The notes: a model not told the origin generated them from the letters alone. A stretch of 64,000 nucleotides of DNA from Borreliella spielmanii (GCF_014201705.1 NZ_JACHFA010000001.1:397418-461417); one strand, 5' to 3'; shown: positions 28,396 to 40,096, numbered from the stretch's first letter. Program-made: numbers and translations.

Positions 28396-29388
28396 TTAAA
28401 AATCAAATTTTGATTCTGTAGAAGAATGCATTAAAAAATTATTATTAAGCTTTAAGATTGAAAATATTAAAAAATACGACAAATTTTGATGAATATTTTT
28501 AGAATAAATCCTCAAATATAAATCAAACTTATATAAAATTTTCAAAACAATTTTTATTTCTGCAATTGAATAATTTTTAACTCCTGCTCTATAAATTTTA
28601 TTTAAGGAAAAAAAGATTTTATTTTTATTTAATGCACTCTGCAAGCTTCCACATACATTATAATCTATTTGCACTTTTAATAATCTTTTAAATTGCCAAA
28701 TAAGACTCATTAAAATATTAAGCAAATCTTCCCCTTGATCCAAAATAGACTTGATCTTTATCAAAGAATGAACCATATCTTTTCTTAAAATAGAATTGAA
28801 TAAAGAAAAAGTGTTTTCAAAACGAACAAAACTAATCCAAGAAGTTATATCTTTCTCATTAATAGTGTTGTTCTTAGCAAAAAGCGCAAAAGAATCTATA
28901 TAAAATTTCAAAATTTTAGTATCTGAATTTAGCATTAAAAGCATTAAGTTTATTGCAGAATCTGTAATTTTAATATTAAGATTAGAAAAATTTCTTTTTA
29001 CAAATGTAAATTTGTCATCATCAGAAATTTCATAAAAAACTTTTTTTATAAACTTAAGTTTATTTTTAAAATCAATGTTACATGTATTGTTATTAGAAAC
29101 AAAAATAACAGTTTTATTGTTAGACTTTAAAATTGCATTACATATTAGTTCTAAATCTTTTCCTACTTTTAAAAGTTCAGCCTCATAAACAATAAGAACT
29201 TCTTTTTCTGAAAAAAAAGACTTGGAAAATAGTTTTTCAGCAAATCCCACAACTGAGAGTTCCGACAAAAAAATTTTAGTAACTAAAACTTTCGATTTAA
29301 AAGCATTCATCTTGATTAAAAGCTCTTTTAAATAAGCCTCTTTTAAACCTTGCTCACTGCCTAATAATAAATAAACCACTTGCATCAA
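28396..29388 (-). CDS. holA: DNA polymerase III subunit delta
   Basis: 330 residues with the HolA layout: VYLLLGSEQGLKEAYLKELL at the start, FSEKEVLIVYEAE, and the C-terminal helical collar domain (LIWQFKRLLKVQ). Delta opens the beta clamp (DnaN, also in this window) during loading with DnaX. Two ATG codons in a row allow a one-residue choice. Divergent from the glycosyltransferase, with 53 bases between. Confidence 0.85.
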   Translation of the reverse strand: MMQVVYLLLGSEQGLKEAYLKELLIKMNAFKSKVLVTKIFLSELSVVGFAEKLFSKSFFSEKEVLIVYEAELLKVGKDLELICNAILKSNNKTVIFVSNNNTCNIDFKNKLKFIKKVFYEISDDDKFTFVKRNFSNLNIKITDSAINLMLLMLNSDTKILKFYIDSFALFAKNNTINEKDITSWISFVRFENTFSLFNSILRKDMVHSLIKIKSILDQGEDLLNILMSLIWQFKRLLKVQIDYNVCGSLQSALNKNKIFFSLNKIYRAGVKNYSIAEIKIVLKILYKFDLYLRIYSKNIHQNLSYFLIFSILKLNNNFLMHSSTESKFDF

Positions 29389-29441
29389 AGTAAATTATAA
29401 TCCAAGTCCCAAATATATTATACTTAAGCTAGGAGGAGAAT

Positions 29442-30590
29442 ATGAAAGTTGCAATATTTACAGATACCTATATCCCAGAAAAAAATGGAGTGGCAACGTC
29501 AATAAAGCAAATTAAAGAGGGATTTGAAAAAAATGGATATGAAGTTTACATATTTTGTCCAAAATCCAAAAAATCTTTAAAAGAAAAGAATGTTTACAGA
29601 TGCTCATCTATTCAAATAAATAAAAAACTAGATGCTGTAATAGCTTTTCCCAACAAAAAAAAAATATTTAAAATAATACAAAGCTATAAACCAGACATCA
29701 TTCATACTCACTCCGAATTTTCTATGGGAAAAATTGGAAAACAAATTGCATTAAAACAAAACATACCAATAGTTCACACAAGCCATACAATGTGGGATTA
29801 CTATTTACATTACTTAGGAATTTTTAAATATTTTATTAAACCCGATAAAATGATGCGAAGACATTATAATAAAATAAAGCATTTTATTTACCCATCAAGC
29901 AAAGCAAAAGAGCGGTATTTTCAACTTTCAAATAATTCTAACTATAAAATAATTCCAAATGGAGTTGATAGAAAGCTTTTTATAAAAACTCTAAGCAAAG
30001 AAAAAAAAGATGAAATTTTTAAAAAACACAACATAAAGCAAACAGACAAAATAATCATATTTGTAGGGAGAATAAATAAAGAAAAAAACATAAATTCATT
30101 AGTAATACATTTAAAAGACCTTTTAATACAAAATAAAAATTATAAACTTATCATTATTGGTAAAGGAAGTGAAGAAAAGGAAATAAAAAATTTTAGCATC
30201 AAACATGGGCTTGAGAAACAAATATTACTAATAGGAACAATTCCATGGGAAGAAATATGCTATTACTACAAAATTTCTGATATCTTTGCTAGTCTATCAA
30301 AAAGCGAAGTATATCCAATGACGGTAATAGAAGCATTAACTGCTGGAATACCCGCTATTTTAATAAATGATTATATATATAAAGATGTAATAAAAGAGGG
30401 AATAAACGGATTCTTAATAAAAAAGTACGAAAACCTATCTAAGTACATCGATAAAGTAATAAAAGATGATAAAACACTAAAAACATTTAAACAAAATGCG
30501 AAAAAATACTCTACTAAATTTTCAAGCCATTTTTTTACAAAAAAAATTGAAAATTATTACTCAGAAATTATTGCAAAAAAAAATCATTAA
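29442..30590 (+). CDS. GT4 glycosyltransferase, diacylglycerol galactosyltransferase-like
   Basis: 382 residues with GT-B fold motifs: FTDTYIPEKNGVATSI, THSEFSMG, IIPNGVD, FVGRINKEKN and the C-terminal E-x7-E region (SLSKSEVYPMTVIEALTAGIPAI). Gene order equates it with B. burgdorferi bb0454, shown to make monogalactosyl diacylglycerol, a major Borrelia membrane glycolipid. AGGAGGAG precedes the ATG. Its stop overlaps the convergent mscS stop by three bases. Confidence 0.9.
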   Translation: MKVAIFTDTYIPEKNGVATSIKQIKEGFEKNGYEVYIFCPKSKKSLKEKNVYRCSSIQINKKLDAVIAFPNKKKIFKIIQSYKPDIIHTHSEFSMGKIGKQIALKQNIPIVHTSHTMWDYYLHYLGIFKYFIKPDKMMRRHYNKIKHFIYPSSKAKERYFQLSNNSNYKIIPNGVDRKLFIKTLSKEKKDEIFKKHNIKQTDKIIIFVGRINKEKNINSLVIHLKDLLIQNKNYKLIIIGKGSEEKEIKNFSIKHGLEKQILLIGTIPWEEICYYYKISDIFASLSKSEVYPMTVIEALTAGIPAILINDYIYKDVIKEGINGFLIKKYENLSKYIDKVIKDDKTLKTFKQNAKKYSTKFSSHFFTKKIENYYSEIIAKKNH

Positions 30591-31429
30591 TGTGACTTAT
30601 CAAAAGGTATAAAACAAATTGGAAACTTAATTTTCATATCCAATAAAACATTTTTAATAGACTCACCAATAAAATATTTAAAATCCCAAAAAGCCTCTGT
30701 ATTAACAAAAAATCGAACCTGCACAACTATATAAAAGGGGGTATATTTTTCGACAATAAGAATAGGAGAACAGGCCTCAACATTAAATTTGTTATTATCG
30801 AGAATCATTAAACCCTCTATTTTATCTTTCAATAAACCGATATTTGTGTCATGAGGAACTTGAAAAGAAAACACAACTCTTCTTCTAGGATTTGCTGAAA
30901 AATTAATAACAAAATTAGATGTAAGCTTACTGTTTGGAATTTTAATAATTTCTTCGTTAAATGTTTTAAGTGTAGTAAAAAAAATTTGAACATTCTCAAC
31001 TAACCCTTCAACATCGCCGCATTTAATATGATCTCCACGCTTAAAAAATTTAGAATTCAAAACAATAAATCCGCTAACAAAATTGGATAAAATACCTTGG
31101 GCAGCAAGCCCAATAGCAAGTCCTAATGATCCAAATACAGCAACAATGGATGTTGTAGGCACCCCAAGATATGGCAATATTATTAAAATAATAATAAAAT
31201 CTGTTAATATTTTGAAAAAAGATTCTAAAAAGTTAAAAACTGTAGCCTCTAACTTTTCCTCTAATCTAGACTTTTCCAAAGTCTTAAATAAGATTTTCCC
31301 CATTTTCTTAACTATTAACTTTAAAAAATACCACAGCACTATGGCAATCGAAACTTTTAAACCATAACCTATCACACTCTCAAGAATATGATTAAAATAA
31401 TCTTTAAATATAAAAAACTCCTTAAACAA
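30587..31429 (-). CDS. mscS: MscS-family mechanosensitive channel
   Basis: 280 residues, three N-terminal membrane segments. The pore helix (GLGLAIGLAAQGILSNFVSGF) and beta domain (FFKRGDHIKCGDVEGLVENVQIFFTTLKT, IPNSKLTSN) are standard MscS. It releases solutes on hypo-osmotic shock, relevant to tick-mammal transitions. Convergent with, and overlapping at the very end, the glycosyltransferase. Confidence 0.94.
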   Translation of the reverse strand: MFKEFFIFKDYFNHILESVIGYGLKVSIAIVLWYFLKLIVKKMGKILFKTLEKSRLEEKLEATVFNFLESFFKILTDFIIILIILPYLGVPTTSIVAVFGSLGLAIGLAAQGILSNFVSGFIVLNSKFFKRGDHIKCGDVEGLVENVQIFFTTLKTFNEEIIKIPNSKLTSNFVINFSANPRRRVVFSFQVPHDTNIGLLKDKIEGLMILDNNKFNVEACSPILIVEKYTPFYIVVQVRFFVNTEAFWDFKYFIGESIKNVLLDMKIKFPICFIPFDKSH

Positions 31430-31650
31430 ACTAAACTTTCCCTCTAAACTTTACATAAATTAATTGAATTATAACACAAAAATAAACAAACCTTTTCAAT
31501 ATAAACTCCTAGCAAAAACAATACATCAATGTTTTAAAGCTACAATAAAGCATGTTTTCGTCACCGTAGCCCAATAACAAAATACACATTACAACAACAT
31601 TTATGGTAAAATTAATATGCCAAAGATTTTTACTAAATTTGACAAAACAA

Positions 31651-32244
31651 ATGCATAAAAAGAAGCAAAAAAAATTATATGAAATTCTAGACTTGTTTTT
31701 ACTTGTCTTTAAAACAACAACACTTACAATTGGCGGAGGATTAATAATTATATCTGAGCTTAAAAAAATACTTGTTAAAAAAAGAAAAATAATATCAGAG
31801 GACGATTTTAACAAAATACTAGCAACATCAAATGTTATTCCTGGGGTTACAGCAGTTAATTTTGTATTCCTAATAGGAAAAAAATTTGGAGGGTTTCCAT
31901 GTGCACTTTTACTAGTTGTTGCTGGAATTCTACCTTCCATTATTGCAATAATAATGGTATTCCTTTACCTAAAATTAGTACCAGATAACGCACAAGTTAA
32001 AAAATTTTTAGAAGGTGCAAAAATCTCTTCAATTATCATAATGTTAACAGTTGTGTTAAAATTTTCAAAAAAAATGTTAAATAATTCTGTAATAAAATGG
32101 ACAATATGTTTTCTTGTAATTTTTGCAATTTTTAAATTAAAAATAAAAATATCATATATTCTGCTAATATTCTTTTTAATATATACATTAAAATATATAA
32201 CAATAAAAAAAATATTAACTACACAGAAAAAGGATATAAGTTGA
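31651..32244 (+). CDS. chromate transporter family protein, first half
   Basis: 197 residues from ATG 31651; the frame is also open from an ATG at 31603, and neither has a strong ribosome site, so the start is uncertain. Chromate_transp motifs: TLTIGGGLIIISELKK, SNVIPGVTAVNFVFLIGKKFGG, GILPSIIAIIM. Short-chain members work as pairs. Ends overlapping the TTG start of the next gene (TTGA). The natural substrate in Borrelia is unknown; chromate is a family label. Confidence 0.85.
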   Translation: MHKKKQKKLYEILDLFLLVFKTTTLTIGGGLIIISELKKILVKKRKIISEDDFNKILATSNVIPGVTAVNFVFLIGKKFGGFPCALLLVVAGILPSIIAIIMVFLYLKLVPDNAQVKKFLEGAKISSIIIMLTVVLKFSKKMLNNSVIKWTICFLVIFAIFKLKIKISYILLIFFLIYTLKYITIKKILTTQKKDIS

Positions 32245-32774
32245 TTTTAATAAATTTATTAATTACATTTTTAAAAATCGGATTACTAAATTTCGGAGGT
32301 GGCAACGGAATTGCAGCAATAATAAACAATGAAATAATTAATAATAAACATTGGATAACACAAGAAGAATTTGTCAATATGATTACAATATCAAGAATAA
32401 CCCCAGGACCTATTGCCACAAACATAGCAACATACGTTGGAATGAAAATTGCAGGAATTACAGGAGCCATAATCGCTACAGTAGCATTAATAACAGCTCC
32501 AATATTAATAATGGTTATAATCCTACTAATGCTACACAAGATCGGCTTTTTAAATTATTGTCTAGAAAATCTAAAACCTATTATTGTTGCGCTATGGATA
32601 ATTACAATAATCATTTTGCTTGAAAACACATATTTAAAAATAGAAAACGACAAAACAGAACTTTTAAGAACCTTGGCTGTTGTAGGAATTAATTTTTTTA
32701 TTTTATTTCTTTATAATAAAATAAGCCCGGCATTAGTAATTATACTTAGCGGATTTTTTTATACATTAATATAA
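32241..32774 (+). CDS. chromate transporter family protein, second half
   Basis: 177 residues from a TTG start with AAAGGA six bases upstream, overlapping the previous stop by four bases. It repeats the family motifs (LLNFGGGNGIAAIINNEI, ITISRITPGPIATNIATYVGMKIAG). The two genes together equal one full-length two-domain transporter. rpoN begins two bases after its stop, so it is the second gene of the rpoN run. Confidence 0.87.
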   Translation: MILINLLITFLKIGLLNFGGGNGIAAIINNEIINNKHWITQEEFVNMITISRITPGPIATNIATYVGMKIAGITGAIIATVALITAPILIMVIILLMLHKIGFLNYCLENLKPIIVALWIITIIILLENTYLKIENDKTELLRTLAVVGINFFILFLYNKISPALVIILSGFFYTLI

Positions 32775-32776
32775 AT

Positions 32777-34036
32777 ATGATTAAACAAAAATTAAAATTA
32801 TCTCAAAATTTAAACTCTATTCAAATACAAACAATAAAAATACTAGGTCTTAATAAAAAAGAATTAGCACAGCTTATACTAGAAGAAAGCGAAAATAACG
32901 AATGTCTAAAAATAGTCCCAAATAAAATCTTTTTTGAAACATTAAAAACATATAGATTTAAAAAGTTTTTTTACAAAGAAGATAATATGATAAAAAATCA
33001 ACACGACATAGCTCTTGAAAAAACACACACAAATACTTCTTTAAAAGAGCACCTTTTACTACAATTAAGAATTCAAAGAATAAATGAAGATGAACTTAAA
33101 ATAGGTGAAATATTAATAAACAATCTAAACAATAAGGGTTTTCATATAATAAACCCTTATGATCTTTTTAAAAAGGAAGAAAAAGAAAAAGTAAAAAAAA
33201 TAATTGAACTTATTCAAAAATTTGATCCAATTGGAATTTGCGTCCCCAATATAATAGAATCGTTAATTTTACAAGCAAAATATCATAAATTAGAAAGCAA
33301 TATTATTAAAATCCTTGAAAAAGCAGAACTTCTTGAGAAAACTCAAGAAAAATTAAAAGAAGAGCTCAAAATAAGAAGTAAAGAATTTAATACAGCTTTA
33401 GAAATTATAAGACAAAAACTCAACCCCAACCCAACAATCGAATTTAAAGATCCAGAAGACACTAATTTTTATGTTGATCCAGATATATTAATAATAAACC
33501 GCAATAACAAATTTGAGATTAAAATCAAAGAAGTTAGCATCTTTAAAAAAGAACTTAAAAGGACGCCTGAAAATCCTCAAAAACAAAAAAAAGCAAAATG
33601 GTTAATCGAATCATTACGATATAGAGACGAAATACTTGCAAAAATAGGAATAGCTATATACACACTGCAAAAAGAATTTCTAAGAAGAGGTTTTAAAAGC
33701 TTACGGCCAATGAACTTGAGCATTTTATCAGAAAAAATCAATGTATCAAAATCAACAATATCAAGGGCAATAAAAAATAAATATTTAAAATGCGAGTGGG
33801 GTACCATATTAATCAAAGAACTCTTTAGCTCTGTTGGTGGAGCAAAAACAAATGAATTTTCAAAATTAAGCATTAAAATAACAGTAAAAAAGTTGTTAGA
33901 AGTAAATAAAAAGATGTCAGATAAAGCAATTTCTGCTATACTAAAATCCAAAGGAATCTCTATTTCTAGGAGAACAGTAAACAAGTATAGAAATGAATTG
34001 AAATCTGAGAAAGGAAAAATATATTATGGAACCTAA
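32777..34036 (+). CDS. rpoN: RNA polymerase sigma-54 factor
   Basis: 419 residues. N-terminal region I (LKLSQNLNSIQIQTIKIL) binds core and activator; core-binding domain (~90-250); HTH (MNLSILSEKINVSKSTISRAI) and RpoN box ISRRTVNKYRNE at the end. In Lyme Borrelia sigma-54, with activator Rrp2, turns on rpoS and so the mammalian-phase programme. It ends 11 bases inside hpf. Region II is short. Confidence 0.96.
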   Translation: MIKQKLKLSQNLNSIQIQTIKILGLNKKELAQLILEESENNECLKIVPNKIFFETLKTYRFKKFFYKEDNMIKNQHDIALEKTHTNTSLKEHLLLQLRIQRINEDELKIGEILINNLNNKGFHIINPYDLFKKEEKEKVKKIIELIQKFDPIGICVPNIIESLILQAKYHKLESNIIKILEKAELLEKTQEKLKEELKIRSKEFNTALEIIRQKLNPNPTIEFKDPEDTNFYVDPDILIINRNNKFEIKIKEVSIFKKELKRTPENPQKQKKAKWLIESLRYRDEILAKIGIAIYTLQKEFLRRGFKSLRPMNLSILSEKINVSKSTISRAIKNKYLKCEWGTILIKELFSSVGGAKTNEFSKLSIKITVKKLLEVNKKMSDKAISAILKSKGISISRRTVNKYRNELKSEKGKIYYGT

Positions 34037-34319
34037 AATTCAAACAGTCAATTATAACTTAAATGAGAGTGAAAAAAATTTTATTCTCAAAAAGCTAGAA
34101 AAATTTGATACTCATATCAAAAAATATGTAGAAAATTTAAAAATTACAATCAAAAAAGAACGTGAACTTTTTGAATTCGACGCACACGTTCACTTTAATT
34201 GGGGGAAAAGAATACATATAAGAGAAGATGGGAAAATACTTCTAACCCTTATTGATAGAGCAATAGGAACACTTTACCAAGCAGCAACTAAAGAAAAAGA
34301 AAAGAGGAATAATAAATAA
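34026..34319 (+). CDS. hpf: Ribosome hibernation promoting factor, short form
   Basis: 97 residues of the HPF/YfiA beta-alpha fold (IQTVNYNLNESEKNFILKKLEKF, basic DAHVHFNWGKRIHIRE). Short HPF silences ribosomes in starvation by 100S formation or subunit arrest. AAAGGA lies 8 bases before ATG inside the rpoN end. The rpoN-hpf-HPr/EIIA order is the same as in the proteobacterial rpoN locus. Confidence 0.86.
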   Translation: MEPKIQTVNYNLNESEKNFILKKLEKFDTHIKKYVENLKITIKKERELFEFDAHVHFNWGKRIHIREDGKILLTLIDRAIGTLYQAATKEKEKRNNK

Positions 34320-34331
34320 AATAAGTAAAAA

Positions 34332-34607
34332 ATGCAAGAAGTAGAAATTGAGATAATAAATAAGGATGGAATACATTCAAGATCCGCAAACATCATTTCT
34401 GAATTCGCAAATAAACATTCTTCGTGTGATATAAAAATAACAACAACAGATGGTAGAAAAGCTGACGCAAAGTCTACATTCGAAATTATCATATTAGGAA
34501 TAATATATAAAGAAAAAGTAAAAATAACAGTCATCGGGAAAAAAGAAAAACTAATAATTAAAAATTTGTTAAACTTATTAAAATATAATTTTTCAAAAGA
34601 GCTTTAA
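34332..34607 (+). CDS. HPr-like phosphocarrier (NPr type)
   Basis: 91 residues with the HPr fold. His15 lies in GIHSRSA (usual GLHARPA), so the phosphoacceptor is kept; Ser48 in AKSTFEIIILG matches the regulatory Ser46 position. The Pro after Arg is Ser and spacing suits an NPr-type carrier rather than the sugar HPr. It sits 12 bases after hpf and 2 before the antiporter-EIIA fusion, its likely partner. Confidence 0.85.
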   Translation: MQEVEIEIINKDGIHSRSANIISEFANKHSSCDIKITTTDGRKADAKSTFEIIILGIIYKEKVKITVIGKKEKLIIKNLLNLLKYNFSKEL

Positions 34608-34609
34608 AA

Positions 34610-36715
34610 ATGAACAAAAAAATTTTTTACATAACAATGCTACTACACTTACCTAATCTTCTATTTTCATACTCAGCAAAAGATGACATTGAAGCAACAA
34701 TGTCATCTTTTGTCATGAGTCTGGCAATCATTGTAATCTCGTCTATTTCACTAGGCAATTTAGTGGCAAAAATAGGAATTCCAAAAGTAATAGGGCAAAT
34801 AACAGCAGGAATAATTTTAAGTCCAAATGCCTTTGGAAAAATTCAAATACCTTTATTATTTCCATTAGGGATAACTCAAATTGGAGAAAATTATTTAATA
34901 AATGAAAAAATATTTGCAATCTCTACCATAGCTTCAATAATATTACTTTTCACGGCTGGACTTGAAACTAACCTAAAATTGTTCATCAAATTTCTGCCAC
35001 GCGGAGGAATTATTGGAATAACAGAAGTTATTGGCACATTCACAAGTTTTGTATTAATGGCCAGTATAATTTTTAATGTTCCTATGATAAGTCCAACCTC
35101 ACTTTTTATTGGAATAATTGGAACCCCAACATCAGCAGGAATCGCAGCAAGCATACTCTCAGCACAAAAAAAAATGAGTACTTCAGAAGGGGTAACAATA
35201 ATCTCAACTTCAATTATTGATGATGTACTTTCAATGCTTATGCTTACAAGCGTAATAACTATATCAAGATCTATATCAGATCTTGATATAGCAAGCTCAA
35301 TCAAAAGCATAATTCAAAACATAGTAATCTGGCTATGTTTAACTTTCTTTTTAATATATATATCAGAGACACTCTCAAGACTGTTAAAAAAATTAAATAG
35401 TGTCACACTAGCAACCGTAATAACACTCTCTCTAGCTCTTACTATTGCAAGCATTTTTCAAAATCTAGGAATGTCTTTTGTTGTTGGAGCTTATGTATTT
35501 GGGCTTGCTATGTCAAAAACAGATATTGTATATGTAATTCAAGATAAACTAACAATTTTTGAAAGATTTTTTATCCCAATCTTTTTTACATCAATTGGGC
35601 TTATGTCAGATATTAACGAAATACTTTCAAAAGAAGTTCTTATTTTGGGATTGGCAATTAGCGCAATAGCAATAATTACTAAAAGCATATTTTGCTTTAT
35701 TCCAGCACTTTTTTTGGGATTTAATAAACTTGGAGCCTTAAAAATTGCAGCCGGAATGGTCCCAAGAGGAGAAGTTTCACTTATTATGGCGAATGTAGCA
35801 TTATCTTCAGGATTTATTAGTCAAAAAATATTTGGAATCATAATAATAATGGTATTTTTGCCAACAATTATTGCAACACCCATAATAAACTTTTTATTCA
35901 AAATAAATAAAAGCGGACTTAAAAAAGAACTACCAATAGATCAAAATACACACATATGCGTATCATTTGAGTATGATAATTTAGCCAAAATTCTTGTGTG
36001 GGACTTGAAAAATGAATTAAGAAAAGAAGGATTTTTCACACAACAGATTAAAAATGATTCTTCACAATATATTAATGCAAGAAAAAATAATATATCCTTT
36101 TCAATAAAAAGAGAAGGTAGCAAAATCACATTCGAATGCCCAAATAATCACTTAATTATAATGCAAGACCTTTTTAGAGAAACAATATTAAACCTAGAAA
36201 AAATAACCAAAGAAGTTGAAACAGTCTCTTTAAGAGCAAAAAAACTAGATTACTCAATAAATTATGATAAAATACTTAGTAATATCAAGCTAAATAAAAG
36301 AATAAAAAAGGAAAATATTATTCTAGAATTAAAAGCAAGCAACAAGGCTGATGTAATAAGAGAACTTCTAAGCGTAATAAACATTGAAATTGACAAAGAA
36401 AGAATATTCCAAGATTTAATGGAGAGAGAAAAATTAATTACTACCGCATTAAAAGAAGGTTTTGCTATCCCCCATTTAAAAACAAATTTAATCTCAAAAA
36501 TACATATTGCAATAGGAATAAGCCATGGGGGGATTGACTTTAATGCTCTTGACAAAAATTTAAGCCATGTTTTTATATTAATATTATGCCCAGCAAAAGA
36601 TTATGTTAGCTACCCTAGAATTTTAGCATCTGTTGTAGGCAAAGTTGATCTATATAAAAAAGAAATTTTAAATGCAAAAACAGACAAAGAAATTTACAAT
36701 ATAATAGTGAGCTGA
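34610..36715 (+). CDS. CPA2-type cation/proton antiporter fused to PTS EIIA domain
   Basis: 701 residues. Residues 1-~420: signal-like start and ~13 membrane segments of a Na+(K+)/H+ exchanger (GIPKVIGQITAGIILSP, FTAGLETNLK, FVVGAYVFGLAMSK, MVPRGEVSLIMANVAL). Residues ~420-550: a cytosolic linker. Residues ~555-701: EIIA of the fructose/Ntr class with active His622 in AIPHLKT. The fusion would let phosphorylation state set cation exchange. Called napA in B. burgdorferi lists; not the Dps protein of that name. Confidence 0.92.
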   Translation: MNKKIFYITMLLHLPNLLFSYSAKDDIEATMSSFVMSLAIIVISSISLGNLVAKIGIPKVIGQITAGIILSPNAFGKIQIPLLFPLGITQIGENYLINEKIFAISTIASIILLFTAGLETNLKLFIKFLPRGGIIGITEVIGTFTSFVLMASIIFNVPMISPTSLFIGIIGTPTSAGIAASILSAQKKMSTSEGVTIISTSIIDDVLSMLMLTSVITISRSISDLDIASSIKSIIQNIVIWLCLTFFLIYISETLSRLLKKLNSVTLATVITLSLALTIASIFQNLGMSFVVGAYVFGLAMSKTDIVYVIQDKLTIFERFFIPIFFTSIGLMSDINEILSKEVLILGLAISAIAIITKSIFCFIPALFLGFNKLGALKIAAGMVPRGEVSLIMANVALSSGFISQKIFGIIIIMVFLPTIIATPIINFLFKINKSGLKKELPIDQNTHICVSFEYDNLAKILVWDLKNELRKEGFFTQQIKNDSSQYINARKNNISFSIKREGSKITFECPNNHLIIMQDLFRETILNLEKITKEVETVSLRAKKLDYSINYDKILSNIKLNKRIKKENIILELKASNKADVIRELLSVINIEIDKERIFQDLMEREKLITTALKEGFAIPHLKTNLISKIHIAIGISHGGIDFNALDKNLSHVFILILCPAKDYVSYPRILASVVGKVDLYKKEILNAKTDKEIYNIIVS

Positions 36716-38479
<1,764 letters not shown>

Positions 38480-38644
38480 ATTCACAATTTAACTATAGCA
38501 CACCTTTAAAATTATAAAAATCAGGCAATCTATATTCTTTAGCATTTTCCAATAGCATGCTCTTCTTCAAAAAATCAAATCTCAAAAGCTAAAGTTTAAT
38601 TTTTCACAAACAATAAACACTATAAAAACACATAAAGCCATCTC

Positions 38645-38664
38645 AAAGCAAAAATGCTTTTTTA
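38645..38664 (+). terminator. terminator for the rpoN-aspS block
   Basis: AAAGCA (38645-38650), loop AAAA, TGCTTT (38655-38660), then TTTT. A weak 6-bp stem with U-tract, 166 bases past the aspS stop. Confidence 0.5.
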
Positions 38665-38806
38665 AAAAATTTTAATTATTTTCTTATTCAGCCATAATGT
38701 CATTAAAAAATCATTTTAAAAATAAATTAATATCTTATTTAAATTCTGAAAAATATATCAAATAATCAATAATTTTATAATTCAATATCTAAAACATAAT
38801 AGAATA

Positions 38807-38833
38807 ATAAAAAAGCCGCTCAAAAAGCAGCTT
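38807..38833 (-). terminator. terminator for fba
   Basis: On the minus strand AAGCTGCT, loop TTTTG, AGCGGCTT, then TTTTTT. Eight pairs with one G-U. Classic rho-independent shape, about 27 bases past the fba stop. Confidence 0.75.
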
Positions 38834-38835
38834 GC

Positions 38836-38861
38836 AAATAAAAATTCGTGAATTTTTATTT
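38836..38861. repeat. 12-bp perfect inverted repeat at the fba stop codon
   Basis: AAATAAAAATTC (38836-38847), centre GT, GAATTTTTATTT (38850-38861). It overlaps the fba stop codon and lies directly before the terminator hairpin, so fba mRNA ends in two stacked stems. Confidence 0.6.
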
Positions 38862-39939
38862 AATTCCTATTAATATTATTAAGATTTTTGCACGCAATTT
38901 TCACACGGTCTTTCATAGAAATTTCAGCCTCTCTTAACCAAACTCTTGGATCGTAAAATTTCTTATTTGGAACATCAATGTTCTTGCCATCTCCTAATTG
39001 ACCTTGCAAACGATTTTCATTTTTTTTGTAATAATTTAAAACACCTTCCCAAGCGGCCCACTGAGTATCTGTATCAATATTCATCTTTACAACCCCATAA
39101 GAAAGTGCTTCATTGATCTCATCAATTGTAGACCCAGAACCCCCATGAAAAACATAAGAAACTGGCTTACTAATATTTGCTCCTGTTTTTGATATAACAT
39201 AATCTTGACCATCCTTTAACACCCTTGGAGTAAGCTTAACATTCCCCGGTTTATATACTCCATGAACATTTCCAAAAGCTGCTGCAATCTGAAAATTTGG
39301 ACTAATCTTTAAAAGTTCTGAATATCCATAATAAATATCCTCAGGAGTTGAAAATAGTTCATGTAAAGCCCTATCTGAATTGTCAACTCCATCCTCTTCC
39401 CCGCCCGTAATTCCAAGCTCTATTTCTAAAAACATTTCAATTTTTGCCATTCTTTCTAAGAATTTTTTAGAAATTTCAATATTTTCTTTAATAGGCTCTT
39501 CTGACAAATCTAACATATGTGAAGAAAATAATGGTCTTTTGTGCTGACTATAGTATTTTTCACCATACTCTAAAAGTCCTTCAACCCAAGGAAGCAAATT
39601 TTTAGCACAATGATCAGTATGAAGAACAACAGGAACACCATAATGCTCTGCCATCAAATGAACATGCATAGCACCAGAAATAGCTCCAACTATTGAAACT
39701 CCTTGTGGTTTTTCCATCTTCAACCCTTTCCCACAAATAAAAGCAGAACCACTATTGGAAAATTGTATCATAATAGGAGAATTAATTTCTTTTGCTGCCT
39801 CCAAAACTGCATTAATAGAATTCGTTCCTATACAATTAATAGAAGGAATAGCAAATCCTTCCTTTTTACATATTTCATATAAAGAATGCAGTTCTTTTCC
39901 ATAAACTACACCTGGTTTAATCTTGTCTAAAACGCCCAT
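38860..39939 (-). CDS. fba: Fructose-bisphosphate aldolase, class II
   Basis: 359 residues, length of the class II-A enzymes. Zinc ligands in HTDHCAK and the glycine-rich VFHGGSGS loop; NIDTDTQWA near the end. It splits fructose-1,6-bisphosphate in glycolysis, the only energy pathway of Borrelia. GGAG lies 7 bases ahead of ATG. Monocistronic with a clear terminator. Confidence 0.97.
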   Translation of the reverse strand: MGVLDKIKPGVVYGKELHSLYEICKKEGFAIPSINCIGTNSINAVLEAAKEINSPIMIQFSNSGSAFICGKGLKMEKPQGVSIVGAISGAMHVHLMAEHYGVPVVLHTDHCAKNLLPWVEGLLEYGEKYYSQHKRPLFSSHMLDLSEEPIKENIEISKKFLERMAKIEMFLEIELGITGGEEDGVDNSDRALHELFSTPEDIYYGYSELLKISPNFQIAAAFGNVHGVYKPGNVKLTPRVLKDGQDYVISKTGANISKPVSYVFHGGSGSTIDEINEALSYGVVKMNIDTDTQWAAWEGVLNYYKKNENRLQGQLGDGKNIDVPNKKFYDPRVWLREAEISMKDRVKIACKNLNNINRN

Positions 39940-40096
39940 TTATAACACTCCTTTCTATTTTATTTTTTCTTTTATCAAATGCCTACAATAAATTATACAC
40001 CTAAGAAGTAGAATTGAATTTAAATCAATTGATAATTATTGAACCAAAGCAACCATAAATTTATTAAAAATCTATCATTCTGAAAAAAAATAAAAA

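Larger units (their letters stand above)
38480..38859. other. 380-base convergent gap between aspS and fba
   Basis: AT-rich with no credible gene. It holds two opposed hairpin terminators (plus at 38645-38663, minus at 38807-38833) and a 12-bp inverted repeat at the fba end. The region between 38480 and 38640 shows nothing I can name. Confidence 0.6.
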
